From Caulobacter radicis (GTDB lineage: Bacteria > Pseudomonadota > Alphaproteobacteria > Caulobacterales > Caulobacteraceae), in contig NZ_QDKO01000014.1 in assembly GCF_003094615.1 (NCBI RefSeq), positions 1 to 64,000 on the forward strand: a DNA stretch of 64,000 bases, read 5' to 3'. Made by a program: the position numbers and the translations under genes. Below, one piece after another: positions 10,186 to 17,889 of this stretch. Numbering within the stretch: position 1 is the stretch's first letter; every line of letters begins with the position of its first letter. The notes under the pieces are model-generated. The model made no database searches and was not told the DNA's origin. It was given only the letters and a program-made list of their open reading frames with translations.

Positions 10186-10827
10186 ATGGCTGCGAGAAAA
10201 TCTGGGGAGGTCGGCTCGGGGGAGCTGGGAGCCGGGACGGCGTGCGCGCCGGACGGCCCGCCGGCGTCCAAGAGGCCCGCCCGCGACCGGATCTTCGAGA
10301 CGGCCCGCGAGCTCTTCTACCAGCACGGCATCCGGGCCGTCGGCGTCGAGGCCATCGCGGCCGAGGCCGAGGCCACCAAGATGACGCTGTACCGGAACTT
10401 CCCCTCGAAGGACGAGTTGGTCGCCGAGGTGCTGCGCGAGCAGGAACGCGAATACTGGGCCTGGTGGGACGGCGTCACGGCCTGCTGCTGCACCGATCCG
10501 CGCGCCCAGCTGGAGGCGATCTTCGACGCCTTCGAGACCAAGGCCTGCGACATGAACGTCCACGGCTGCCCGCTGTCGAACGCCGCCATCGAGCTGCACG
10601 AGGAGAACCACCCGGCCCAGCAGGTGTCGGTGAACTACAAGCGCTCGCTGCACGGCCGGCTGATCGACCTGTGCCGCCGCGCCGGAACCACCGACGACGA
10701 GCTTGCCGACGCCCTGATGCTGCTGATGGAGGGCTCCTACACCGCCCGCGTCACCCTCGGCGCCGACGGCCCGGCCCGCTCGGTGGCCCGCGCCGCCCGC
10801 AGTCTCATCCGCGTGCACCTGGGCTAG
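10186..10827 (+). CDS. TetR/AcrR family regulator of the adjacent RND pump
   Basis: 213 residues. The TetR DNA-binding domain lies at about residues 28-75 (RIFETARELFYQHGIRAVGV, then KMTLYRNFPSKDELVAEVL). The C-terminal ligand domain has several cysteines (ACCCTDPRAQ, CDMNVHGCP). The gene is divergent from the pump operon with two dyads between them, so it is probably an autoregulated repressor induced by a pump substrate. In C. crescentus TipR plays this role for AcrAB2-NodT, and this is probably the counterpart. The product strongly resembles the second TetR protein at 56188. Confidence 0.88.
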   Translation: MAARKSGEVGSGELGAGTACAPDGPPASKRPARDRIFETARELFYQHGIRAVGVEAIAAEAEATKMTLYRNFPSKDELVAEVLREQEREYWAWWDGVTACCCTDPRAQLEAIFDAFETKACDMNVHGCPLSNAAIELHEENHPAQQVSVNYKRSLHGRLIDLCRRAGTTDDELADALMLLMEGSYTARVTLGADGPARSVARAARSLIRVHLG

Positions 10828-10831
10828 AAAG

Positions 10832-10958
10832 GTCCTCCCCTTCTGGGGGAGGTGGCCCGAAGGGGCCGGAGGGGGGGGCGTTTTCAGCTTCCGCTGAACT
10901 TGGACGTTCCTTCCCTCTCCGTCGCCTTCGGCGACACCTCTCCCTTCAGGGAGAGGGC
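10832..10958. repeat. intergenic palindromic repeat pair
   Basis: Inverted copies of the ctccccttctgggggaggtgg element between convergent TetR and phosphatase genes. The right arm extends across the phosphatase stop codon, so the last few residues of that protein are encoded by repeat sequence. Confidence 0.75.
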
Positions 10959-11413
10959 CTCAGTTTGGCCGCCAGCCCGCGCGCGCCAGCCACGGCGTCG
11001 GCCCAGGTCACCTCGAACCCGGCCTCGTCGCCATAGTAGGGATCGGCCACGGCCTCGCCCGCGCGCCCGTCCACGTGATCCAGCAGCAGGCTCAGCCGCG
11101 CCCGGCTTCCCGCCGGCGCCAGCTGTCGCAGGTTGCGCAGATTGTCCAGGTCTAGCGCCACCACGTGGTCGAAGCGCTCGAAGTCGGCCGCCGTCACCTG
11201 CCGCGCCGCGTAATGCCCGATCTCCACCCCATGCCGCCGCGCCGTCGCCTGCGCCCGCCGATCCGGCGGATCGCCCGCGTGCCAGCCGCCCGTCCCCGCC
11301 GAATCCACCACGACATCCAGCCCCAGCCGCTGCGCCTCCAGCCGGAACGCGGCCTCGGCCAACGGCGAGCGACAGATGTTGCCCAGGCAGACGAAGAGTA
11401 CGGAAACGGTCAT
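10946..11413 (-). CDS. low-molecular-weight protein tyrosine phosphatase
   Basis: 155 residues, standard length. The P-loop CX5R is at residues 9-15 (CLGNICRS) right at the N-terminus, and the general-acid region DPYYGDEAGF is near residue 122. It hydrolyses phosphotyrosine in the cytoplasm; partners often include tyrosine kinases of exopolysaccharide export, but none is nearby. Single gene, convergent with the TetR gene. Its 3' end lies inside an intergenic repeat, giving the terminal RPSP and stop. Confidence 0.92.
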   Translation of the reverse strand: MTVSVLFVCLGNICRSPLAEAAFRLEAQRLGLDVVVDSAGTGGWHAGDPPDRRAQATARRHGVEIGHYAARQVTAADFERFDHVVALDLDNLRNLRQLAPAGSRARLSLLLDHVDGRAGEAVADPYYGDEAGFEVTWADAVAGARGLAAKLRPSP

Positions 11414-11486
11414 AGCCCAGCGCTACGGCCAAACCCGCCGCGCCGACAACCCGGAATTTTCAGGAGATTCTTCAAGGAAAAGAAAA

Positions 11487-11563
11487 TGGCGCGCCCGGAA
11501 CGATTCGAACGTCCGACCCTCAGATTCGTAGTCTGATGCTCTATCCAGCTGAGCTACGGGCGC
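11487..11563 (-). tRNA. tRNA-Arg(ACG)
   Basis: 77 bases with encoded CCA. Acceptor GCGCCCG pairs with CGGGCGC. The anticodon arm has a TCAGA/TCTGA stem and loop CTACGAA, giving anticodon ACG (read as ICG). The T-arm has GTTCGAATC. It is identical to the plus-strand gene at 19363-19439, so the window carries an inverted pair. Confidence 0.96.
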
Positions 11564-11850
11564 GCACTGCCTTGCGGCGAGGCGGGGGAGATACCCCGTA
11601 CCCCTGGGGTGCGCAAGCGTCTTGTCGCAAGAAAGTCGCCAAGTTCGGTGGATAACTGCGCGATCCCTTGGCGCATAAGGATTTCTGGGCGTGAAAAAGA
11701 TGTCGCAGGGGCGTGCGGCGGCGATTTTTCGCGAGCGTGGTGGCGGCGTCGGGGGCATGGTTCGTCGAATCCCCGTCGTCCGAGTCGGCTTTCCGACGCC
11801 ACGGGCGACCCGTTTCGCGCCCGATGTCCGCCCGCCTGAAGGATCCGCCC

Positions 11851-13608
11851 ATGCGCCTGCCCGTTCTCGCCGCCCTCGCCGTCCTGACCGCTTGCGGAGG
11901 GATCGCCGGCTGCGCGACCGCGATGGGGCCGCAGGCGGCGGCGACCGTCCCCAGAACCGCCCCGGCCACCGCCGGCGCGGCCGCCGCCTACAGCCCGCGC
12001 GGCATGGTGGCCTCGGCCAATCCGCTGGCGACGGAAGCGGGCCTGCGGGTGCTGCGCGAAGGCGGCTCGGCGGTGGACGCCGCCGTGGCCGTGCAGGCGG
12101 TGCTGGGCCTGGTCGAGCCGCAGAGCTCGGGCCTGGGCGGCGGTTCGTTCATGGTCTTCTACGACGCCAAGACCGGCAAGGTGACGGCCTATGACGGCCG
12201 CGAGACCGCTCCGGCTGGCGCGACGCCTGCCCTGTTCCTGGGCGAGGACGGCAAGCCGGTGTCGTTCATCGCCGCGGTGCTGTCGGGCCGCTCGACCGGC
12301 GTGCCGGGCGCGGTGGCCATGCTGGCCCAGGCCCAGAAGGAGCACGGCGCCATCGGCTGGGACCGCCTGTTCCTCGACGCCGAAAAGCTGGCCGACCAGG
12401 GCTTTGTCGTCAGCCCGCGCCTGGCCTCGATGATCAACGGCCGCTCGCCCCAGGGCCAGACGGCTGATGCCGCGGCCTATTTCACCAAGCCGGACGGTCG
12501 GCGCTACCAGGCCGGCGAGACGCTGAAGAACCCGGCCTACGCCGCCACCGTGCGCCGCCTGGCCGCCGAGGGGCCGTCGGCGCTGTATGAAGGCCCGCTG
12601 GCGGAAGCCATCGTCGCCAAGCTGCACGAGGGCGAGCGTCCCTCGGCCATGACCCTGGCCGACCTGAAGGCCTATAAGCCACGCTCGGCCGACGCCCTGT
12701 GCCGTCCGTGGAAGGTCTACAGCGTCTGCGTGCCCAAACCGTCGTCGAGCGGCGTCTCTTTGTTGCAGGCGCTGCTGATGCTCGAGCACACCGACATTTC
12801 CAAGCGCAACCAGAACGACCCGATCGCCTGGACCCAGATCGCCGAGGCCGAGCGGGTCATGTACGCCGACCGCGACCGCTATGTCGGCGACCCGGGCAAG
12901 GTCAGCGTGCCGGTCGAGGGCCTGCTGGAGCCGGCCTATGTGAAGGAACGCGCCAAGCTGATCGGCGAGACGGCCGGCCCGGCCCCGAGCTTCGGCCTGC
13001 CCAAGGGCGCGCCCAAGGTCGGCCCGGACTCGACGATCGAGCCGGGCGGCACGACCCATTTCGTGATCGTCGACGCGGCCGGCAACGTGGTGTCGATGAC
13101 CACCACGGTCGAGAGCATCTTCGGCTCGGGCCGGATGGTCGGCGGCTTCTTCCTCAACAACCAGCTGACCGACTTCAACTTCGCGCCGACCGACAAGGAC
13201 GGCCTGCCCGGCGCCAACGCCGTGGCCGGGGGCAAGCGCCCGCGCTCGTCGATGTCGCCGGTGGTGGTGCTGGACGACAAGGGCAAGTTCCTGGCCGCGG
13301 TCGGCTCGCCGGGCGGCTCGGCCATCCTGTCCTACAACCTCAAAGCCATGGTGGGCGTGTTCGACTGGGGCCTGTCGATGCAGGACGCCGTGGCGCTGCC
13401 GAACCTGGTGGCGCGGGGGGATACGTTCTCGGGGGAGGTGAACCGCTTCGGCCCCGAGCTTACCGCGGCCCTGCAGGCGCGGGGCGTGATGGTCAAGGAA
13501 GGCCAGAACGAGAATTCGGGCCTGCACGGGGTGATCGTGCGCGCTGGCGGCAGGCTCGAGGGCGGCGCGGATCCGCGTCGCGAGGGCGTGGCCAAGGGGC
13601 TGGAGTAG
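11851..13608 (+). CDS. ggt: gamma-glutamyltransferase (glutathione hydrolase)
   Basis: 585 residues from ATG at 11851, chosen for AAGGA eight bases upstream and because the protein then opens with a signal peptide (MRLPVLAALAVLTAC). It hydrolyses the gamma-glutamyl bond of glutathione or transfers the group, in the periplasm. It is an N-terminal nucleophile enzyme that self-cleaves at Thr401 in GGTTHFVIVD. Other family motifs are GGSAVDAAVAVQAVLGLVEP near the start, oxyanion-region PRSSMSPVVV, and GSPGGSAI. Cysteines at 15 and 21 could allow lipid anchoring. Preceded by about 280 bases without a gene. Confidence 0.95.
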   Translation: MRLPVLAALAVLTACGGIAGCATAMGPQAAATVPRTAPATAGAAAAYSPRGMVASANPLATEAGLRVLREGGSAVDAAVAVQAVLGLVEPQSSGLGGGSFMVFYDAKTGKVTAYDGRETAPAGATPALFLGEDGKPVSFIAAVLSGRSTGVPGAVAMLAQAQKEHGAIGWDRLFLDAEKLADQGFVVSPRLASMINGRSPQGQTADAAAYFTKPDGRRYQAGETLKNPAYAATVRRLAAEGPSALYEGPLAEAIVAKLHEGERPSAMTLADLKAYKPRSADALCRPWKVYSVCVPKPSSSGVSLLQALLMLEHTDISKRNQNDPIAWTQIAEAERVMYADRDRYVGDPGKVSVPVEGLLEPAYVKERAKLIGETAGPAPSFGLPKGAPKVGPDSTIEPGGTTHFVIVDAAGNVVSMTTTVESIFGSGRMVGGFFLNNQLTDFNFAPTDKDGLPGANAVAGGKRPRSSMSPVVVLDDKGKFLAAVGSPGGSAILSYNLKAMVGVFDWGLSMQDAVALPNLVARGDTFSGEVNRFGPELTAALQARGVMVKEGQNENSGLHGVIVRAGGRLEGGADPRREGVAKGLE

Positions 13609-13616
13609 TTTTTGAA

Positions 13617-13732
13617 ATCCTCCCCTGAAGGGGGAGGCAGCCCGGAGGGCCGGAGGGGGAAGGGGCTACTGATGCGCCGCGATCACTTCCCCCTCAGTCG
13701 CTTCGCGACAGCTCCCTCTTCAGGGGGAGCAT
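13617..13732. repeat. intergenic palindromic repeat pair
   Basis: Inverted pair of the tcctcccctgaagggggagg element between convergent ggt and thioesterase genes, the typical location. Confidence 0.78.
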
Positions 13733-13736
13733 CTTA

Positions 13737-14168
13737 TCAAGGCAGCGGGCGCGGCTTGCGGTCTTCGCCGATGGCGACGAACGTGAACACGCCCTGCGTC
13801 ACCTTGTGGGCCTTTTCGCCGTCGCGGCGGCGGCGCCAGGCCTCGACCTCGACCTTCAGCGAGGTGCGCCCCGTATGGACGATGCGGGCGAAAAGGCTGA
13901 CCTCGTCGCCGACGAACACCGGGCTGATGAACACCATGCCGTCGACGGCGATGGTGGCGCAGCGGCCGGCCGCCCGGTGGAAGGCGATCGAGGCCGCGGC
14001 CAGGTCCATCTGCGACAAGAGCCAGCCGCCGAAGATGTCGCCTTCGGGGTTGGTGTCGGACGGCATGGCGATGGCGCGCAGGACCGGCGGATCGTGCGGC
14101 CACTCGGCGGCTTCCCACGCCTTGGCGAGGGTCTCGGCGCGCGGGCCGGAGAGCGAGGAATCGTCCAT
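13737..14168 (-). CDS. acyl-CoA thioesterase, YciA-like hotdog family
   Basis: 143 residues, single hotdog domain. Family marks are the NPEGDIFGGWLLSQMDLAA segment with the catalytic loop and the DGMVFISPVFVGDEVSLFA strand pair. It cleaves acyl-CoA thioesters in the cytoplasm; YciA-type enzymes have broad substrate range. It is followed 15 bases downstream in the opposite direction of reading by no gene, while the zinc-finger gene lies just upstream on the same strand, so the two may be cotranscribed. Confidence 0.88.
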   Translation of the reverse strand: MDDSSLSGPRAETLAKAWEAAEWPHDPPVLRAIAMPSDTNPEGDIFGGWLLSQMDLAAASIAFHRAAGRCATIAVDGMVFISPVFVGDEVSLFARIVHTGRTSLKVEVEAWRRRRDGEKAHKVTQGVFTFVAIGEDRKPRPLP

Positions 14169-14183
14169 CTGGGCTAGTCGGCC

Positions 14184-14465
14184 TTAGTGGCCGCTCGGGC
14201 CTTCGTAGACGCCGGGAGCCAGGCGTTCGTCCTCGTCATGGCCGGCATGCTCGGCGGCGATGAAGCGGCGGTCGCAATAGGGGCAGTCGACCGAGCCGGC
14301 CGCGCCCATCTCCAGCCACACGCGCGGGTGGCCCAGCGCGCCGCCGACGCCGTCGCAGGCGATGCGGTGCGAATGGACGTGCACGATCTCCGGGGCCGGG
14401 CCGGCGCTGACGGCGACGTCCATGGCGGTGGGGGCGGTCGGAGCTTCGGACTTGGCCTTGGCCAT
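14184..14465 (-). CDS. CHCC-type zinc-finger domain protein
   Basis: 93 residues. The C-terminal half carries the zf-CHCC pattern seen in the mitochondrial complex I subunit NDUFS6: RIACDG, then GHPRVWLEM, then VDCPYCDRRF, giving Cys-His-Cys-Cys zinc ligands. In alphaproteobacteria this small protein accompanies respiratory complex I, though it is encoded elsewhere. The N-terminal 25 residues are Ala/Pro-rich and likely disordered. Upstream of the thioesterase with an 15-base gap. Confidence 0.87.
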   Translation of the reverse strand: MAKAKSEAPTAPTAMDVAVSAGPAPEIVHVHSHRIACDGVGGALGHPRVWLEMGAAGSVDCPYCDRRFIAAEHAGHDEDERLAPGVYEGPSGH

Positions 14466-14609
14466 GGGGGAACTACCTTCGAATTCTGAGCGCGGCCTTG
14501 GCTAGGCGGCGAACGAGGCATACCTATGCGACGCGTCGGCGCCGCGTCAATTCGACGAAGCCGCGCACGCCCCTGTTTTCAAGGCCTTCCGCCCCCGATT
14601 GGACGCTTC

Positions 14610-15572
14610 ATGGACCTGCCTGCCTACGCGATCGAAGCCGAGGGCCTGTTCAAGACCTATCCCGCCACCAAGACCGCGCCGGAAAAGCGCGCGCTGAACG
14701 GCATCGACCTGAAGGTGCCGCGCGGCTCGATCTTCGGTCTCCTGGGTCCGAACGGGGCGGGCAAGTCGACCTTCATCAACATCCTGGCGGGCCTGACCCG
14801 CAAGTCGAGCGGCACGGTGAAGATCTGGGGCCGCGACATCGACGAGCGCCCGCGCGACGCCCGCGCCGCCATCGGCGTGGTGCCGCAGGAACTGGCCGCC
14901 GACGTCTTCTTCACCCCGCGCGAGTCGCTGGAAGTGCAGGCCGGCTATTACGGCGTGCCCAAGAACCAGCGCCGCACCGACGAACTGCTCAACGCCCTGG
15001 GCCTGGGCGACAAGGCCAACGCCTATGTCCGCCAGCTGTCGGGCGGCATGAAGCGGCGCCTGATGGTGGCCAAAGCCATGGTCCACCAGCCGCCGGTGCT
15101 GATCCTCGACGAGCCGACCGCCGGCGTCGACGTCGAACTGCGCCGCCAGCTGTGGGAATATGTGAAGGGCCTGCACGAACTGGGCGTGACCATCGTGCTG
15201 ACCACCCACTACCTGGAAGAGGCCCAGGAGCTGTGCGACCAGATCGCTATCGTCAACCGCGGCGAGGTGGTGGTGTGCGAACCGACCCCGACGCTGCTGG
15301 GCCGGATGGACATCCGCAACGTGGTGGTGACCCCGGAGAGCCCGCTGGCGACGCCCCCGGCGCTGGAGGGCTTCGAGACCAAGGGCCGCGCCGGCGGCGC
15401 CTTCTCGGTCAGCTACCGCACCGGCCAGTCCAGCGTCGAGCACGTGCTGGCCGCCGTGCGCGCGGCCGGCGTGTCGATCAAGGACATCGCGACGGAAGAT
15501 CCTGACCTGGAGGATGTGTTCGTGTCGCTGACCTACGGCGACCCGAACGCCAAGGATCCGCTGAAGACGTAA
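14610..15572 (+). CDS. ABC transporter ATP-binding protein (ABC-2 exporter type)
   Basis: 320 residues from ATG at 14610; an in-frame extension to 14526 encodes non-family sequence. Walker A is LGPNGAGKSTFIN, the signature LSGGMKRRL, Walker B VLILDEPTAGVD, and the switch histidine is in LTTHYLEEA. The roughly 90-residue tail resembles drug- or polysaccharide-export ATPases (CcmA/DrrA type). The matching membrane permease is not adjacent, since the next gene is on the other strand, so the substrate is unknown. Confidence 0.88.
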   Translation: MDLPAYAIEAEGLFKTYPATKTAPEKRALNGIDLKVPRGSIFGLLGPNGAGKSTFINILAGLTRKSSGTVKIWGRDIDERPRDARAAIGVVPQELAADVFFTPRESLEVQAGYYGVPKNQRRTDELLNALGLGDKANAYVRQLSGGMKRRLMVAKAMVHQPPVLILDEPTAGVDVELRRQLWEYVKGLHELGVTIVLTTHYLEEAQELCDQIAIVNRGEVVVCEPTPTLLGRMDIRNVVVTPESPLATPPALEGFETKGRAGGAFSVSYRTGQSSVEHVLAAVRAAGVSIKDIATEDPDLEDVFVSLTYGDPNAKDPLKT

Positions 15573-15583
15573 GGTTCGTCTAC

Positions 15584-15761
15584 GGAAAACCTCTCCCATG
15601 GGGAGAGGGAGGGGCCCGCGCCGAAGGCGTGGGAGGGTGAGGGAGTAAACCGTTGGCGGTCCCGTCACCTCAAGTCCCTCCCCCCGTCCGGAGAGTCCGA
15701 AACCCCTCACCCTCCCATGCTGCGCATGGGCCCCTCCCTCTCCCTCTGGGAGAGGTTTTCC
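15584..15761. repeat. long imperfect inverted repeat, about 178 bp
   Basis: Left arm begins GGAAAACCTCTCCCATGGGG and the right arm ends with its complement (CTCTGGGAGAGGTTTTCC). Inner segments such as GGGAGGGTGAGGG and CCCTCACCCTCCC also pair. It sits between the convergent ABC ATPase and nucleosidase genes and would fold into one long cruciform or hairpin. A longer relative of the other intergenic repeats. Confidence 0.8.
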
Positions 15762-15784
15762 TGGGCGTGAAGGGTCACTCCGCC

Positions 15785-16690
15785 TTACGGCAACGCCTTC
15801 ACGAACGCCCGCACCACGGTCGCCGAATTGTCCGCCGCCAGGCGCAGGAACACCGGGAACTGGTTGGTGGCCGGATCGCCGCCGGCCAGGTCCGACAGGC
15901 TGCGGAAGGCGATGAACGGGGTCTTGTTGACGTAGGCCACCTGGGCCACGGCGGCGCTTTCCATGTCGAGCACGCGGGCGCCGAAGGTCTTGTGGGCGTA
16001 GTCGCGGAAGGCGGCGTTGTCGACGAACACCGGGCCCGAGCCGCCGCCCCCGCCAACCACCACCTTGGGCGGCTTGGTCAGGCACTGGTCGGCCGCGCAG
16101 CGCTTCAGGGCCAGGCCCTCCACCGACTTGCGGGCCAGGGCGATCAGCTCGGGATCGGCGGTGAACGACAGCCGGTCCTCGGGCTTGGCCGGATCCTGCG
16201 CCACCGTCACCGCGCGCGGATGCATCATGCCGAAATTGGGCAGGTCGCTGACCAGGCCCGGCGTGGGCGCGAAACCGCCCGGAACCTCGCGGGCATAGGC
16301 CATCTCCGAGGTCTGGGCCCAGGTCTCCGGCGCCACCACGTCGCCGACTTCCAACTCGGGATCCGCCCCGCCGGCCACGCCGGAAAAGACGATGCGGCTG
16401 ACGTGGAAGCGATCCAGCGCCGCCTGGGTGGTCATGGCGGCGTTGACCATGCTGATGCCTGACAGGAACAGCACCACCGGCTTGCCCTCCAGCGTGCCGG
16501 TGACGAAGCGCGTTCCGGCGGCCGTGAATTCCTTCTTGCCCGTGGTCGCCGCCTCCAGCGCCGCCATCTCCGGCGGGAAGGCGCTGACCACGGCGGTGCG
16601 CGGCGCGGCGTCGAAGCGTTCGGCGGCCTGGCCCGCCAGGGGCGCCAGCAGGGCGGCGCAGGTCAGGGCGAGGGTCGGGACGATACGCAT
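15785..16690 (-). CDS. exported 5'-methylthioadenosine/S-adenosylhomocysteine nucleosidase-like protein
   Basis: 301 residues from ATG at 16690. An N-terminal signal peptide (IVPTLALTCAALLAPLAGQAA) precedes a PNP/UDP phosphorylase superfamily domain: TAVVSAFPPEMAALEAAT, IVFSGVAGGADPELEVGDVV, and the MESAAVAQVAY motif whose Glu contacts the ribose. Family members split the N-glycosidic bond of purine nucleosides. The signal peptide is unusual for a cytosolic MTA/SAH nucleosidase and points to periplasmic nucleoside breakdown. It is divergent, by 137 bases, from a second exported PNP-fold protein and a purine permease. Confidence 0.83.
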   Translation of the reverse strand: MRIVPTLALTCAALLAPLAGQAAERFDAAPRTAVVSAFPPEMAALEAATTGKKEFTAAGTRFVTGTLEGKPVVLFLSGISMVNAAMTTQAALDRFHVSRIVFSGVAGGADPELEVGDVVAPETWAQTSEMAYAREVPGGFAPTPGLVSDLPNFGMMHPRAVTVAQDPAKPEDRLSFTADPELIALARKSVEGLALKRCAADQCLTKPPKVVVGGGGGSGPVFVDNAAFRDYAHKTFGARVLDMESAAVAQVAYVNKTPFIAFRSLSDLAGGDPATNQFPVFLRLAADNSATVVRAFVKALP

Positions 16691-16827
16691 GTCGAGGGCT
16701 TCCGGTGGTCGATTCGCGCGCACCCTAGCCCCCCGTGCGCCGACGCAGGAAGGCCCGGCGGCGAAGCTGTTGCATCCTCCGCCGCTTCCGACGATTTTCG
16801 CGCCGTTTTTGAAGTAGCGGGGCAGGC

Positions 16828-17886
16828 ATGCGGGCTTGGATCTTGAGAACATTGGTCGTTCTGGCGACCGTCATCGGCGCAAGCCTTCCTGGGCTGGCGC
16901 AGGCGGCGACCAAGCCCATCCCGATCAAGGTGGTCGTCGTCACCACCTTCGAGATCGGCGCCGACACCGGCGACGTGGCCGGCGAGTTCCAGCCCTGGGT
17001 CGAAGGCTGGCCGCTGAAGCGCGAGATCAAGGTGCCGGGCATCCGCCACGTCGCCCGCTATTCCGACGACGGCGTGCTGGCCATCGTCAGCGACATGCGC
17101 GGCCGCACCCGTGAAAGCGTCGCGGCGCTGATCCTGTCCAGCCAGTTCGACCTCTCCAAGGCCTACTGGATCGTCAGCGGCATCGCCGGCGTCGATCCTG
17201 CGTCCGCCTCTGTCGGCAGCGCCGCCTGGGCCCGCTACGTCGTCGACGCCGATCCGATCTACGAGGTCGACGACCGCGAGATCCCGGCCGACTGGCCCTA
17301 CGGCCTATATTCCAACGACGCCGACCGTCCGAACGTGAAGGGCAAGGCCGAGGGCTCCAGCGCCATGGTCTGGACCCTGGATCGCGGCCTGGTCGACTGG
17401 GCCTACGACCTGACCAAGGCCGTCGCCCTGCCCGACAATCCCGACCTTCAGAAACTGCGCGCCGGCTATGCAAAGGAGCCGCAGGCCCAGCGCCCGCCGT
17501 TCGTGCTGCAAGGCGACGCCCTGGGCGCGGTGCGCTTCTGGCACGGCACGCATCGCACCCAGTGGGCCCGCGACTGGGTGAAGCTCTGGACCGACGGCGC
17601 GGGGACCTTCACCATGAGCGACTGCGAAGACCAGGGGATCCTCGACGTGCTCGACGCCCATGCCGACAGCGGCCGCATCGACCGGCGCCGGGTCCTGGTG
17701 CTGCGCACGGCCAGCAACTACACGCGCCCGCCACTGGGCGAGCCGACCTTCCCGCGCGTGCTGCACGACGACGGGGCCAAGGCCGCCTTCGAAGCTGAAT
17801 TCCTGGTCGGGGGCGTCGTCGCCCGCGATCTCGTCAAGAACTGGGACCGCCGCGCGCTGGCCCTGCCCAAGGTCGGAGCCCGCTAA
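16828..17886 (+). CDS. exported purine nucleoside permease-family (NUP) protein
   Basis: 352 residues with a clear signal peptide (LVVLATVIGASLPGLAQA). It belongs to the NUP family first described in Candida as a nucleoside permease, but the fold is nucleoside-phosphorylase-like: VVVVTTFEIG, IVSGIAGVDPASASVGSAAWARYVV, and SDCEDQGI near the end. A periplasmic nucleoside-binding or nucleoside-cleaving enzyme is more likely than a membrane carrier since no membrane helices follow the signal. Three bases separate it from the AzgA-type permease, so they form an operon. Confidence 0.85.
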   Translation: MRAWILRTLVVLATVIGASLPGLAQAATKPIPIKVVVVTTFEIGADTGDVAGEFQPWVEGWPLKREIKVPGIRHVARYSDDGVLAIVSDMRGRTRESVAALILSSQFDLSKAYWIVSGIAGVDPASASVGSAAWARYVVDADPIYEVDDREIPADWPYGLYSNDADRPNVKGKAEGSSAMVWTLDRGLVDWAYDLTKAVALPDNPDLQKLRAGYAKEPQAQRPPFVLQGDALGAVRFWHGTHRTQWARDWVKLWTDGAGTFTMSDCEDQGILDVLDAHADSGRIDRRRVLVLRTASNYTRPPLGEPTFPRVLHDDGAKAAFEAEFLVGGVVARDLVKNWDRRALALPKVGAR

Positions 17887-17889
17887 GCC

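Noticed and set aside
3576..15761. Repeated palindromes considered as a CRISPR array
   Set aside because: Copies are dispersed between genes with no regular repeat-spacer units and no cas genes nearby.
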